64,000 bases of DNA from Stenotrophomonas africana (GCF_013004645.1 NZ_JABEME010000006.1:124001-188000), one strand, 5' to 3'; shown: positions 19,645 to 29,371, numbered from the stretch's first letter. Numbers and translations: made by a program. The notes: generated by a model from the letters alone, not told the origin.

Positions 19645-20082
19645 ATGACCCTGCCGTGGGCCGCGGTGGCGGGGGGCGCGTTGATCGGTGCGGCGGCGGT
19701 GCTGTTGCTGGCCACAACCGGGCGGGTGGCCGGCATCAGTGGCATTGCCGCTGGCAGCGTGCGTGCCGCGCCGGCTGAGCGTGGTTGGCGCTGGGCCTTC
19801 CTGCTCGGCCTGCTTGCCGCTGCAGGGCTGGTGCTGTGGTGGCAGGCCGCGCCAGGGCAAGCGCCCGGCGTCCTGCTGCGTGACGCCTTGCCTGCGTGGC
19901 AGTTGGTCGGCGCCGGCCTGCTGGTCGGCTTCGGTACGCGGTTGGGTAATGGTTGCACCAGTGGACACGGCGTCTGTGGGTTGGCCCGCGGCTCAAAGCG
20001 GTCGCTGCTGGCGGTGCTGGTGTTCATGGCCTGCGCGATGCTGACCACGTTCCTGATCCGCCACGGTGGGGGCTTGGAATGA
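19645..20082 (+). CDS. YeeE/YedE-family transporter, first half
   Basis: 145 residues with about four membrane helices and the family motif GNGCTSGHGVCGLAR, whose cysteine is thought to handle the sulfur substrate in YeeE (thiosulfate uptake). The family often occurs as one long protein; here it is split into two adjacent genes. It starts 33 bases after the operator and its TGA overlaps the ATG of the second half, so the two should be made in equal amounts. With BigR upstream, export or uptake of a sulfur compound (sulfite, thiosulfate, persulfide) is the likely job. Confidence 0.85.
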   Translation: MTLPWAAVAGGALIGAAAVLLLATTGRVAGISGIAAGSVRAAPAERGWRWAFLLGLLAAAGLVLWWQAAPGQAPGVLLRDALPAWQLVGAGLLVGFGTRLGNGCTSGHGVCGLARGSKRSLLAVLVFMACAMLTTFLIRHGGGLE

Positions 20083-20492
20083 GCCGCGTGTCGGTGGCTG
20101 CCGGCGCCGCAGGAGCACTGTTTGGCGCAGGCCTGGCGTTGGCCGGCATGACCGATCCTCGCCGCATCCTTGGTTTCCTCGACATCGCCGGCGATTTTGA
20201 CCCCACTTTGGCCTGGGTGCTGGCCGCTGCGCTGCTGGTCAGCGCGGTTGGCCAGCGCTGGGTGCTGCGGCGCGCGCGTCCGTTGTGCGCAACGCGCTTC
20301 CAGTTGCCAGCTGCGCGCGGTATCGATCCGCGCCTGGTGCTGGGCGCGGCGTTGTTCGGCATCGGCTGGGGATGGGCAGGCTATTGTCCGGGCCCTGCCA
20401 TCGCCGGGCTGGCGGTGGGGTCGCGCGAGGCGCTGTGGTTCGTGCCGGCGATGCTTGCGGGTTTCTGGCTCCATGATCGCGTGCTTCGCTGA
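20079..20492 (+). CDS. YeeE/YedE-family transporter, second half (DUF6691-like)
   Basis: 137 residues, about four membrane helices, with the matching conserved loops AGMTDPRRILGFLDI and GWAGYCPGPAIAGL (one conserved cysteine). This is the usual second partner of the split YeeE/YedE pair. ATGA overlap with the first half. The two cysteines, one per half, would face each other in the assembled channel. Confidence 0.85.
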   Translation: MSRVSVAAGAAGALFGAGLALAGMTDPRRILGFLDIAGDFDPTLAWVLAAALLVSAVGQRWVLRRARPLCATRFQLPAARGIDPRLVLGAALFGIGWGWAGYCPGPAIAGLAVGSREALWFVPAMLAGFWLHDRVLR

Positions 20493-20559
20493 GGTTTCAC
20501 CGCTGTGTCACCCCGCATGGGGTCATATCCATGGACCACGGGGAAAGGAGCGTAATGAC

Positions 20560-21609
20560 ATGGCACGGATGAAGTGGAAGGAAATGGCACTGCTTGCGGC
20601 TGCACTGGTCGCAGCAGCACCGGCGCTGGCCTGCACGCGTGCGGTGTACCTGGGCGACAACGGTGATGTGATCACCGCGCGCTCGATGGACTGGAAGGTC
20701 GATGTAGCGACCAACCTCTACGTGCTGCCGCGTGGCATTGCACGCACCGGCCAGGCCGGTCCGAAGTCGCTGGCCTGGACCGCGCGCTATGGCAGCGTGG
20801 TGGCGACCGGATACGACGTGTCTACCACCGATGGCATGAACGAAAAGGGCCTGGTGGCCAACCTGCTGTGGCTGGTCGAATCGGAGTATCCGCAGCAGCG
20901 CGGCAACAAGCCGGGCCTGGCGATTTCGCTGTGGGCGCAGTATGTGCTGGATAATTTCGCGACCGTGGACGAGGCGGTGGCGGCGCTGAAGCGTGAGCCA
21001 TACTCGATCGTCACCGACAAGGTGCCCGGCGAAGATCGGCAGGCAACGCTGCATCTGTCGCTGTCCGACGCGACCGGCGATAGTGCCATTGTCGAATACA
21101 TCGGCGGCCGCCAGGTGATCCATCACGACCGCCGCTACCAGGTGATGACCAATTCGCCGATCTTCGAGCAGCAGCTGGCACTCAACAGCTACTGGCAGCA
21201 GATCGGTGGCACGGTGATGCTGCCGGGTACCAACCGCTCGTCCGACCGCTTCGCGCGCGCGTCGTTCTACATCAACGCCATTCCCAAGGCCGAGGATCCG
21301 GTGGAGGCCCTGGCCAGCGTGTTCAGCGTGATCCGCAACGCGTCGGTGCCGTACGGCATCACCACGCCAGGTGAGCCGAACATCTCATCCACGCGTTGGC
21401 GTACCGTGGCCGACCACAAGCGGCGGCTGTACTTCTTCGAATCGGCATTGACCCCGAACACCTTCTGGGTCGACCTGAACAAGGTCGATTTCGGCGGGCA
21501 GGTACTCAAGCTCGACCTTGGAAAGGACCAGCGAAACACCTTTGCCGGCGATGCGCTGGGTCACTTCGTGCCCAGCGCACCCTTTGCCTTCCTCGGCGTC
21601 GACGGTTAA
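20560..21609 (+). CDS. Exported Ntn-hydrolase, penicillin V acylase/choloylglycine hydrolase family
   Basis: 349 residues. The signal peptide (1-24) ends ALA directly before Cys25 (CTRAVYLG), so cleavage would expose the cysteine that serves as the N-terminal nucleophile in this family. Conserved segments follow: ITARSMDWK, GMNEKGLVANLLWL, IVEYIGG, MTNSPIFEQQL (Asn of the catalytic site) and NISSTRWRTVADHKRRLYFFES (Arg). These periplasmic enzymes cleave linear amides such as N-acyl homoserine lactones, bile salts or penicillin V; the substrate here is not predictable. AAAGGAG lies 9 bases before ATG 20560; the much longer upstream frame lacks a signal peptide. Confidence 0.85.
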   Translation: MARMKWKEMALLAAALVAAAPALACTRAVYLGDNGDVITARSMDWKVDVATNLYVLPRGIARTGQAGPKSLAWTARYGSVVATGYDVSTTDGMNEKGLVANLLWLVESEYPQQRGNKPGLAISLWAQYVLDNFATVDEAVAALKREPYSIVTDKVPGEDRQATLHLSLSDATGDSAIVEYIGGRQVIHHDRRYQVMTNSPIFEQQLALNSYWQQIGGTVMLPGTNRSSDRFARASFYINAIPKAEDPVEALASVFSVIRNASVPYGITTPGEPNISSTRWRTVADHKRRLYFFESALTPNTFWVDLNKVDFGGQVLKLDLGKDQRNTFAGDALGHFVPSAPFAFLGVDG

Positions 21610-22385
21610 TTCGACGCCTGGCTGGAGGCCGGGTAGACCGCCTGGATCGTGCAGGCGCCGTGCGTGTATTGCGGCAGCGGGGCCAGCCCATCGCTGCGCA
21701 GGTCACCGTTCTCGAAATCGGCGGTGAGGATGCGGTCACCGGCATTGCCACAGATCAGGCCGTTCTGCATGCCGGAGCGGAAGCTGAGCTGCGGCGCACG
21801 ATCAAGCTGGCGACAGTGGCTGCCGAGCTCGACACGGTAGTAGCGGTGGCCACCATTGCGGCGCGGATTGGTCTCCACCAGCATGCCCTGCGCGTCGGAT
21901 GACCAGGCGCGGACGTTGCGGGTGGCGAAGCAGTACGACGGCGAGCCGCCGAAGCCGCGGCGGATATCCTTGCGTTCGCGGATGGTCACGGCGGGCAGGG
22001 TGGCTGTGCGCAGGCGGTCACTGTCGCGGGCCACGCCGGCGAAGTCCCGGTCCTGCACCGGGGTGACCGCACTGACGGCGCAGCTGCGGCCATCGACCAC
22101 CACGCGCTCGCTGGGACGACCGCAGGCCCAGCCGGCGGGTGCTTCCAGCTTCAGCGTGGTGGCAGTGCGGACACCGGGGCAATCCTCGCTGAAGTCGATG
22201 CGGTAGGCCTGGCCGGAGGCCGCGCGCAGCGCGATCGAGCGCGGCGAGGCCTGTTCCACTTCCTGCACGCCGACCGCGTCCATGCAGTGCGGGGCGGGCG
22301 GGGTGCGTTCCTGTGACAGGGCCGGAACAGCAAGCGCCAGGCCGAGGCTGGCGGCCAATACCGCGAGTACGTGCTGATGGGTCAT
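21606..22385 (-). CDS. Secreted protein of unknown function with two related Cys-containing repeats
   Basis: A 259-residue protein with a signal peptide ending ALSQE. The mature part holds two similar segments, around HCMDAVGVQEVEQ...YRIDFSEDCPGV...ACGRP and around NVRAWSSDAQGMLVE...YYRVELGSHCRQL...ICGNAG, each with three cysteines at like spacing. It resembles an uncharacterised gammaproteobacterial family (DUF6491-like), but I am not certain. The ATG at 22385 was chosen over GTG 22394, which sits against the ribosome-binding GGGAG. Its stop overlaps the end of the convergent amidase gene by 4 bases. Confidence 0.65.
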   Translation of the reverse strand: MTHQHVLAVLAASLGLALAVPALSQERTPPAPHCMDAVGVQEVEQASPRSIALRAASGQAYRIDFSEDCPGVRTATTLKLEAPAGWACGRPSERVVVDGRSCAVSAVTPVQDRDFAGVARDSDRLRTATLPAVTIRERKDIRRGFGGSPSYCFATRNVRAWSSDAQGMLVETNPRRNGGHRYYRVELGSHCRQLDRAPQLSFRSGMQNGLICGNAGDRILTADFENGDLRSDGLAPLPQYTHGACTIQAVYPASSQASN

Positions 22386-22466
22386 GTCCTGCACTCCCTG
22401 CGTTGGATGACGGATCGACTATAGCAGCGGTTTGCACGGCCGTAGTTACACGCGCACACTGCCCGG

Positions 22467-23162
22467 ATGGGCGCCATCTTTCACCTGCGGCACTACGGAC
22501 AGGCCACTGGCCTGGACCGGCATGACTATGCGCAATGGGTGCTGCCGCTGCAGGGCGAGCTGCAGTTCGAGATGGAAGGGCGCGGTGGTCGGCTGGACCT
22601 GCTGCAGGGGGCTTTCGTTGCCGCTGGCGAAGCGCATGACCAGATGGCGGATGGTCCCAATGGTTTCGTGATCGTTGACTGTCCTCCGGGCGTGCTTGAT
22701 GACGGCACGCAGGAGCATCTGTGCCGTCAGCGCTGGCTGCATCTGCCGCTGGGGCTGCGCCGCTGCCTGGCCGAGGTGCAGGCTGGGCAGCCGGTGCCGG
22801 CCCTGTTGCCGCAGCTGCTGCAGCTGTTTGCACCGGCCGGCAGTGGCGCGCGCATGCAGGGACTGTGCGCGGCGGTGCAGAAAGATCCGGGCCAGGCGTG
22901 GCCGGTGGCGCGCATGGCCGGATTCGTCGGGGTCAGCGAGAGCCGGTTGCACGCGCTGTTCCAGCGTGATTTTGGGCTAAGCCCGCAGGCCTGGCTGAGC
23001 GCGTGCCGGTTACGCTGGGCCAAGCATCAGCTGCGCACCAGCACGGCGCCGATCAGCGATATCGCGCTGGCCGCAGGCTATTCCGAGCAGAGCGCACTGA
23101 CCCGCGCGCTGCGCCGCGAGTGTGGCCAGACCCCGGCCGCGTGGCGCAGGGGCGGCGGCTGA
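22467..23162 (+). CDS. AraC-family regulator with cupin domain
   Basis: 231 residues: a cupin-like sensor (DYAQWVLPLQGELQFEMEGRGGRLDL and GAFVAAGEAHDQ) followed by the AraC double helix-turn-helix (WPVARMAGFVGVSESRLHALFQRDFGLSPQAWL and PISDIALAAGYSEQSALTRALRRECGQTP). It is followed 166 bases later by a DMT exporter on the same strand, with a REP dimer between, so it may regulate that gene. Confidence 0.85.
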   Translation: MGAIFHLRHYGQATGLDRHDYAQWVLPLQGELQFEMEGRGGRLDLLQGAFVAAGEAHDQMADGPNGFVIVDCPPGVLDDGTQEHLCRQRWLHLPLGLRRCLAEVQAGQPVPALLPQLLQLFAPAGSGARMQGLCAAVQKDPGQAWPVARMAGFVGVSESRLHALFQRDFGLSPQAWLSACRLRWAKHQLRTSTAPISDIALAAGYSEQSALTRALRRECGQTPAAWRRGGG

Positions 23163-23165
23163 CTT

Positions 23166-23239
23166 GTAGAGCCGAGCCCACGCTCGGCTGTCCTTGTCTG
23201 CACAGTGGCCAATCGCAGTCGAGCATGGCTCGGCTCTAC
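23166..23239. repeat. SMAG-type REP dimer (GTAG hairpins, head to head)
   Basis: Two inverted hairpins, GTAGAGCCGAGCCCACGCTC... and its reverse ending CTCGGCTCTAC, each with the terminal GTAG and a GAGCCGAG/CTCGGCT stem, separated by about 27 bases. This is the Stenotrophomonas GTAG repeat family. It lies between an AraC regulator and a DMT exporter. Confidence 0.85.
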
Positions 23240-23328
23240 AGAGATGACAGGGCAGTAGCCTCGGTCAAGAGTGCCTGTCGGCCAGCGCTTACACTGCGCG
23301 GCCCGTTCTCTCCCCCCGAAGAACCCGA

Positions 23329-24279
23329 ATGCGCAACAACCCGATGGCCCTGGGCATCGCCAATGGCGTTGCCGCCGGCGCGCTGTGGGGCGTGGTTTTC
23401 CTCGCGCCCGCCGTGCTGCAGTCGTTCAATGCCCTGCAACTGTCAGCAGGTCGCTATCTGGTCTACGGCCTGATCGCTGTAGCCCTGCTGCTGCCGCGCT
23501 GGAAGCGGCTGGCCCCGCGGCTGGGCCGCGCCGAATGGATCGGCCTGCTGTGGTTGAGCCTGGCCGGAAACCTGGTGTACTTCCTGCTGCTGGCGACGGC
23601 GGTGCAGTGGGCCGGTGGCGCGGCGGCGTCCTTGATTGTCGGCCTGATTCCGGTGGTGGTCACCCTGGTTGGCGTGCGCGAGCAGGGCGCTGTACCACTG
23701 AAGCAGCTGTTGCCGGCACTTGGGCTGTGCGTGCTGGGCGTGGCACTGGTTGGCTGGGAAGCGCTGATGTCCGAGCACCTGGCAACCCCGTGGCGGCAGC
23801 GCCTGATCGGCCTGCTGTGTGCATTCGGCGCGCTGTTCTCGTGGGCGCTGTACTCGATCGGCAACAGCCGCTGGCTGGCGCGCCGGCCGGATCTGTCCGG
23901 CTATGACTGGTCGCTGCTGACCGGCGTCACCACCGGCGGCCTGGCCCTGCTGCTGGTGCCGATGGCCTTCTTCGGCCACACCAGCAGCCACACGACGGCA
24001 CAGTGGGGGGGCTTCTGGGCGATCAGTGCAGGCGTGGCGGTGGTGGCCTCGATCCTTGGCACCGCGTTCTGGAACCGCGCCAGCCGCCTCCTGCCGCTGA
24101 CCCTGACGGGCCAGATGATCGTGTTCGAGACGCTGTTCGCGCTGGCGTATGCCTTCGCCTGGCAACAGCGCTGGCCCTCGCTGCTGGAAGCATTGGCGAT
24201 CGTGTTCCTGGTGGCCGGCGTGATGATGTGTGCGCACGCGCACCGCACGCCGCGCGCGATCGCCGAACATGCGGGCTGA
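23329..24279 (+). CDS. EamA/DMT-family membrane transporter
   Basis: 316 residues with about ten membrane helices arranged as two EamA repeats (about 8-146 and 162-305). Signature stretches are AAGALWGVVFLAPAVL near the start and ILGTAFWNRASRLLPLTLTG plus IVFETLFALAYAFAW in the second repeat. DMT proteins export metabolites such as amino acids; the cargo is unknown. The AraC gene upstream is a candidate regulator. Confidence 0.85.
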   Translation: MRNNPMALGIANGVAAGALWGVVFLAPAVLQSFNALQLSAGRYLVYGLIAVALLLPRWKRLAPRLGRAEWIGLLWLSLAGNLVYFLLLATAVQWAGGAAASLIVGLIPVVVTLVGVREQGAVPLKQLLPALGLCVLGVALVGWEALMSEHLATPWRQRLIGLLCAFGALFSWALYSIGNSRWLARRPDLSGYDWSLLTGVTTGGLALLLVPMAFFGHTSSHTTAQWGGFWAISAGVAVVASILGTAFWNRASRLLPLTLTGQMIVFETLFALAYAFAWQQRWPSLLEALAIVFLVAGVMMCAHAHRTPRAIAEHAG

Positions 24280-24417
24280 ATGCCCTCGTCAGGCGTGCTG
24301 ATGCCGGCTTGGTCTCAGATGCAACCAATTGCCGGCACGTTGGGCGATGATCGCGGCAATGATTTTTTGCATCGCAGCACTTGACAGCGGGCCGGCGCAC
24401 AGTGTTTTCTGTGCGTC

Positions 24418-24555
24418 ATGGTCCTTGATGCCGCCCACGCCAGCCTGATCGCCCCCGCCATTGCGGGCCGTTCGACTGCGCCGGTCGCCACCACCACCAT
24501 TACCACCACCACCACCGCCACCACTGCCCTGGTGCGGCCCGTCGTCTTCGTGTAA
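24418..24555 (+). CDS. thrL: Threonine operon leader peptide (ThrL-like)
   Basis: A 45-codon open frame, MVLDAAH... ending RPVVFV, with ten Thr codons plus one Ile codon between residues 25 and 36 (ATTTITTTTTATT). Nearly all are ACC codons. It lies 84 bases before thrA. Thr/Ile-rich leaders in this place regulate thrABC in enterobacteria: ribosome stalling at Thr or Ile codons when the charged tRNA is scarce changes downstream RNA folding. A TTGACA box at 24381-24386 is a likely -35 element. Confidence 0.9.
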   Translation: MVLDAAHASLIAPAIAGRSTAPVATTTITTTTTATTALVRPVVFV

Positions 24556-24623
24556 CTCCCGAAAACCACGGCCCCGCACCATACAGGTGGCGGGGAAACT
24601 CGACACCTGCATGCGACGGGGCC
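24515..24623 (+). promoter_or_regulatory. Alternative RNA structures of the thr attenuator
   Basis: CCGCCACC inside the leader Thr codons (24515-24522) can pair with GGTGGCGG (24586-24593). The latter can instead pair with CCCCGCACC (24572-24580). GGCCCCG (24570-24576) can also pair with CGGGGCC (24617-24623), just before the thrA ribosome-binding region. These are mutually exclusive. I see no U tract after any of them, so control may be on translation or Rho-dependent. Confidence 0.55.
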
Positions 24624-24639
24624 TCCTACCGAGGTCTGC

Positions 24640-27144
24640 ATGTCTTCCCACGCCCCCGCTCATCCCGTTGCCCCGGCCGACCTGGCTGCGCCGTCCACTG
24701 TCGTGCACAAGTTCGGCGGCACCTCGGTGGCCGATGCCGAACGCTATCACCATGTTGCCGGCCTGCTGCGGGCCCGTCCCGAATCGCTGCAGGTCACTGT
24801 CGTCTCGGCGATGAAGGGCGTCACGGACGCCCTGATTGAACTGGCGCAGCTGGCGGCCAGGGGCGACGAAAGTTGGCGCGAGGCCTGGCATGCGCTGCGC
24901 GCACGCCATCGTGGCGCTGCCGTGGCGCTGTTGGGCGAGCAGGTGGGCGAGACCGTGGAATGGATCGACGCCCGTTTCGAGCAGCTGGCCGAAGTGCTGG
25001 CGGCGCTGGCGGTGATCGGTGAACTGCCGCGCGAGGTGCTGGACCGCGTGCAGGGGCTGGGCGAAGTGTTCTCCGCGCAGCTGCTTGGCACCCACCTGCG
25101 TTCATTGGGCGAAGAGTGCGCGGTGCTCGATGCGCGAGATGTGCTGGTGGTCGGGCACGGTGAACTGGGCGTCGATGTCGACTGGGAAGCCAGTGCCGAC
25201 CGCCTGGCCAAGTGGCGCCTGCAGCACCCACAATCGCGCCTGGTCGCCACCGGTTTCGTCGCGCGCGACCGCGATGACCGCATCACCACGCTCGGTCGCA
25301 ACGGCAGCGATTACTCCGGCGCGATCTTCGCCGCGCTGTTCAACGCCGATGAACTGCACATCTGGACCGACGTCGACGGCGTGCTGTCGGCCGACCCGCG
25401 GCTTGTGCCCGAGGCGGTGCAGCTGGAGTCGCTGAGCTACGACGAGGCCTGCGAACTGGCGTATTTCGGCGCCAAGGTGGTGCACCCGCAGACGATGTCG
25501 CCGGCTATCCGCCTCGGCCTGCCGATCTTCATCCGCAATACCTTCCAGCCGGCGCATCCGGGCACGCGTATCAGTGCCGAACGCTCGCCGCGCGGGCCGG
25601 TGAAGGGCCTGACCCTGAGCCCCGGTCTGGCTCTGCTGAACCTGGAAGGCACCGGCCTGATCGGCGTTCCCGGTACCGCCGAGCGCGTGTTTGCCGCCCT
25701 GCGCCAAGCGCAGGTGTCGGTGGTGATGATTTCGCAGGGTTCGTCGGAACATTCGATCTGCTGCGTGGTGCGCGCCGCCGAAGCAGCGCGTGGCCGTGAG
25801 GCATTGCTGCACGCGTTCGCGCATGAGTTGTCCGTGGGCCAGGTGCAGCGCGTGCAGGTCAGTGAGGGCGTCAGCGTCCTGGCGGCGGTGGGTGACGGCA
25901 TGGCCGGGCAGCCGGGTGTGGCCGCACGCCTGTTCGAGGCACTGGGGCGTGCGCAGGTGAACATCCTGGCGATCGCGCAGGGTTCGTCCGAACGCAACAT
26001 CTCGGTGGCGGTGGACAGTGCCGATGCCACCCGTGCGCTGCGCGCGGCGCATGCAGGCTTCTGGCTGTCGCCGCAGACGTTTGCGGTCGGTGTGATCGGG
26101 CCGGGCAATGTCGGTGCCGCGCTGCTGGACCAGCTGCTGGCGGCCCGTCCGCAGCTGCTGGCCAAGGCCAATGTGGATCTGCGCCTGCGCGCGCTGGCCT
26201 CGCGTTCGCGCATGCGCCTGGAAGTGGATGGTCTGCACGCCGACTGGCGGGAGGCATTGCAGGACGCGGGCGAGTCCAGCGATCTGGATCGCTTCACCGA
26301 ACACCTGCTGGCCGCGCACCTGCCGCATGCGGTGGTGATTGACTGCAGTGGCAGTGCCGATGTGGCCGAGCGCTACGAGGGCTGGTTGGCGGCCGGCATC
26401 CACGTGGTCACCCCGAACAAACAGGCCGGCGCCGGGCCTCTGCCGCGCTATCAGCGCATCCGCGCCGCCGCGGCGGCCAGTGGCGCGCGTTTCCGCTACG
26501 AGGCCACGGTGGGCGCAGGTCTGCCGGTGATCACCACGCTGCGTGATCTGGTCGATACCGGTGATGAAGTGCTGGCGATTGAAGGCATCTTCTCCGGCAC
26601 GCTGGCGTGGCTGTTCAATCGCTTCGATGGCAGTCAGCCGTTCTCGCAGCTGGTCGCGCAGGCGCGGTCGATGGGCTACACCGAGCCGGACCCGCGCGAT
26701 GATCTTTCGGGCGTGGACGTGGCGCGCAAGCTGGTGATCCTGGCCCGCGAGGCCGGCCACGCACTCAGCCTGGAACAGGTACAGGTGGAAAGCCTGGTGC
26801 CGGCGCTGTTGCGTGATGGCAGCGTGGATGACTTCATGGCGCGGCTGGGCGAGTCCGATGCCAGCCTGCTGCAGCGCCTGCAGGACGCGCGGGCCCGTGG
26901 TGCGGTGCTGCGCTATGTGGCACAGCTGGGTGCCGGCGGCGCCTCGGTGGGCCTGCAGGAGCTGCCTGCCGACCACGCCTTCGCCAACCTGCGGCTGACC
27001 GACAACGTGGTGCAGTTCCGCACCCGCCGTTACTGCGACAACCCGTTGGTGGTGCAGGGGCCGGGGGCTGGCCCGGAAGTCACGGCGGCTGGCGTGTTCG
27101 CGGACCTGCTGCGGGTGGCTGCCGGCGAAGGAGCGCGCCTGTGA
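24640..27144 (+). CDS. thrA: Bifunctional aspartate kinase/homoserine dehydrogenase
   Basis: 834 residues: aspartate kinase ([13 protein letters not shown] at 16-28; [22 protein letters not shown] for the substrate site), two ACT-like regulatory segments ([19 protein letters not shown] and [19 protein letters not shown]), then homoserine dehydrogenase ([33 protein letters not shown]). It catalyses the first and third steps from aspartate to threonine in the cytoplasm. Feedback control is expected at the ACT segments. GAGG lies 7 bases before the ATG. Its TGA overlaps the thrB GTG. Confidence 0.95.
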   Translation: MSSHAPAHPVAPADLAAPSTVVHKFGGTSVADAERYHHVAGLLRARPESLQVTVVSAMKGVTDALIELAQLAARGDESWREAWHALRARHRGAAVALLGEQVGETVEWIDARFEQLAEVLAALAVIGELPREVLDRVQGLGEVFSAQLLGTHLRSLGEECAVLDARDVLVVGHGELGVDVDWEASADRLAKWRLQHPQSRLVATGFVARDRDDRITTLGRNGSDYSGAIFAALFNADELHIWTDVDGVLSADPRLVPEAVQLESLSYDEACELAYFGAKVVHPQTMSPAIRLGLPIFIRNTFQPAHPGTRISAERSPRGPVKGLTLSPGLALLNLEGTGLIGVPGTAERVFAALRQAQVSVVMISQGSSEHSICCVVRAAEAARGREALLHAFAHELSVGQVQRVQVSEGVSVLAAVGDGMAGQPGVAARLFEALGRAQVNILAIAQGSSERNISVAVDSADATRALRAAHAGFWLSPQTFAVGVIGPGNVGAALLDQLLAARPQLLAKANVDLRLRALASRSRMRLEVDGLHADWREALQDAGESSDLDRFTEHLLAAHLPHAVVIDCSGSADVAERYEGWLAAGIHVVTPNKQAGAGPLPRYQRIRAAAAASGARFRYEATVGAGLPVITTLRDLVDTGDEVLAIEGIFSGTLAWLFNRFDGSQPFSQLVAQARSMGYTEPDPRDDLSGVDVARKLVILAREAGHALSLEQVQVESLVPALLRDGSVDDFMARLGESDASLLQRLQDARARGAVLRYVAQLGAGGASVGLQELPADHAFANLRLTDNVVQFRTRRYCDNPLVVQGPGAGPEVTAAGVFADLLRVAAGEGARL

Positions 27145-28055
27145 TCGCACGTGCGTTCGCGCCCGCCTCGGTGGCCAACGTGGCGGTGGGCTTCGATATT
27201 CTTGGTCATGCCATCGCCGGTGTTGGCGATACCGTGATCGTGCGCCGCATCGATGAGCCGGTGGTGCGCATCGAAGCGATTCGCGGCAGCGTCGTCGAGT
27301 TGCCACTGGATGCGGCTGGAAACACCGCGGGTGCTGCATTGATGTCGCTGCGCGCAGGGCTGGCCCTGGACTTCGGTTTCGCGGTGGAGATCGACAAGGG
27401 CATTCCGTTCGGTTCCGGCATGGGCGGTTCGGCAGCGTCGTGCGTCGCTGCGCTGGTTGCCGCCAACGCACTGCTGGATGCGCCGCTGTCGCGCGAAGCG
27501 CTGTACCCGTTTGCGCTCGATGGCGAGGCTGTGGCCAGCGGTGGCCGTCACGGCGACAACGTGGGGCCGCTGCTGCTGGGCGGTCTTGCACTGTGCACGG
27601 CCGACCGCCTGCTGCCGATTCCGGTGCCGGCAACCTGGCACAGCCTGCTGGTGCATCCGCATGCGGTGCTGGAAACACGCCGCGCACGCCAGGTGCTGCA
27701 GGGCAGCTACGCGCTGGGTGAATTCGTGGCACAGAGTGCGAACCTCGCGCTGGTACTCAGTGGTTGCCATCGTAGTGATGCGGCGCTGGTGCGGGCTGGA
27801 CTACGCGATGTGCTGGTGGAACCACGGCGGGCCGGCCTGATTGCGGGCTTCGAGGCAGCACGCGATGCAGCGCTGTCGGCACAGGCAATGGGGGCAGGCA
27901 TCTCCGGTGCCGGTCCGAGCGTGTTCGCCTGGTTCGAGGATGCCGACCAGGCCCGCGCCGCTGCCGCACCGGTGCAGGCGGCATTCGCCGCTGCCGGTTT
28001 CGACAGCGATGCCTGGGTGTCGCCGCTGGATGCACCGGGAGCCCGCTTGTGCTGA
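27141..28055 (+). CDS. thrB: Homoserine kinase
   Basis: 304 residues of the GHMP kinase family: substrate region [22 protein letters not shown] loop [17 protein letters not shown], and C-terminal [14 protein letters not shown]. It phosphorylates homoserine for ThrC. It starts at a GTG that overlaps the thrA stop (GTGA), so translation is coupled. Confidence 0.95.
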   Translation: MIARAFAPASVANVAVGFDILGHAIAGVGDTVIVRRIDEPVVRIEAIRGSVVELPLDAAGNTAGAALMSLRAGLALDFGFAVEIDKGIPFGSGMGGSAASCVAALVAANALLDAPLSREALYPFALDGEAVASGGRHGDNVGPLLLGGLALCTADRLLPIPVPATWHSLLVHPHAVLETRRARQVLQGSYALGEFVAQSANLALVLSGCHRSDAALVRAGLRDVLVEPRRAGLIAGFEAARDAALSAQAMGAGISGAGPSVFAWFEDADQARAAAAPVQAAFAAAGFDSDAWVSPLDAPGARLC

Positions 28056-28084
28056 ATCCTTCCCCTCTACTGGATACTCAACCC

Positions 28085-29371
28085 ATGCAATTTGTTTCGA
28101 CCCGTGGCCAGTCGCCGGCTGTTGGCCTCAGTGCGGCGATCGCTGCAGGATTGGCGCCCGACGGCGGACTGTATGTACCGGAGTTGCTGCCCGCGGCCAG
28201 TGAGCTGCGGGCCGGCGCGACGTTGGCCGATACGGCCGCGGATCTACTGGCACCGTTCTTCGCCGGTGATGCTCTGGAGGCAGCCCTGCCATCGATCTGT
28301 CGTGAGGCGTTCGACTTTCCGGTGCCGCTGCGGCCACTGGGCGAAGGTGACCATGTGCTGGAGCTGTTCCATGGGCCGACGGCGGCGTTCAAGGATATCG
28401 GTGCGCGCTTCCTGGCCGGAACACTGTCGCGGCTGCAGGCCGGCAAGAACCGCGACCTGACCATTGTTGTCGCCACCTCTGGCGATACCGGTGCCGCCGT
28501 TGCTGCGGCCTTCCATCGCCAGCCGGGCGTGCGTGTGGTGGTGCTGTATCCAGACGGCCGCGTGTCGCCGCGGCAGGCGCACCAGCTCGGTTGCTTCGGC
28601 GACAACATCCAGGCGCTACGCGTGGCCGGTGCCTTCGACGACTGCCAGGCGATGGTCAAGCAGGCGCTGGCCGACCGCGAACTGCAGGCGCAGGTGCCGT
28701 TGAGTTCGGCCAACAGCATCAGCCTCGGCCGCCTGCTGCCGCAGATGAGTTATTACGCGCATGCGGCGTTGTCCCATTACGCGACGCACCGTCGCCGGCT
28801 CAACCTGGTGGTGCCGACCGGCAACCTTGGCAATGCGATGGCGGCCGTGCTGGCGCGCGCGCTGGGCGTGCCGATCGGGCAGATCGTGCTGGCCACGAAT
28901 GCCAATGCGGTGCTGCCGGCGTACTTCAATGGTGGCGACTACCAGCCGCAGGCCAGCGTGGCCACCGTTGCAAACGCAATGGACGTAGGGGCGCCCAGCA
29001 ACTTCGAGCGCCTGCGCTGGCTTTACCAAGGAGATGACGCCGAGCTGCGCGCAGCCTTCCGCGCGTTCGCGGTGGACGACGTGACAATCCGCGCGACGAT
29101 TGCGGCAGCGCACGCCAGCAGTGGTGAATTGTTCTGTCCGCACACGGCGACGGCGGTGAAGGTGCTGCAGGACCTGCGCGCGCGCGGAGCCAAGGGCGAC
29201 TGGGCGGTGGTGGCTACCGCACATCCGGCGAAGTTCGAGGCAGTGGTGGAGCCGTTGATTGGCGAATCAGTGGCCGTGCCGCCGGCGCTGGATGCGTTGC
29301 TGCAGCGGCCCGCGCACGCGGAACCGTTGGCCGCGGATTACGCGGCGTTGCGTGAGGTGTTGCTGCGCTGA
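28085..29371 (+). CDS. thrC: Threonine synthase
   Basis: 428 residues, a fold-type II PLP enzyme: N-terminal MQFVSTRGQSPAVGLSAAI, PLP lysine Lys103 (GPTAAFKDIGARFL), phosphate loop SGDTGAAVAAAF, and NLGNAMAAVLAR. It converts phosphohomoserine to threonine. I chose ATG 28085, the usual family start; an in-frame GTG at 28049 overlapping thrB would add 12 residues and cannot be excluded. A REP dimer follows the stop by 18 bases. Confidence 0.95.
   Translation: MQFVSTRGQSPAVGLSAAIAAGLAPDGGLYVPELLPAASELRAGATLADTAADLLAPFFAGDALEAALPSICREAFDFPVPLRPLGEGDHVLELFHGPTAAFKDIGARFLAGTLSRLQAGKNRDLTIVVATSGDTGAAVAAAFHRQPGVRVVVLYPDGRVSPRQAHQLGCFGDNIQALRVAGAFDDCQAMVKQALADRELQAQVPLSSANSISLGRLLPQMSYYAHAALSHYATHRRRLNLVVPTGNLGNAMAAVLARALGVPIGQIVLATNANAVLPAYFNGGDYQPQASVATVANAMDVGAPSNFERLRWLYQGDDAELRAAFRAFAVDDVTIRATIAAAHASSGELFCPHTATAVKVLQDLRARGAKGDWAVVATAHPAKFEAVVEPLIGESVAVPPALDALLQRPAHAEPLAADYAALREVLLR

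Noticed and set aside
25102-27732. 876-codon open frame antisense to thrA and thrB
   Set aside because: Same GC effect; no start signal and no recognisable domain.
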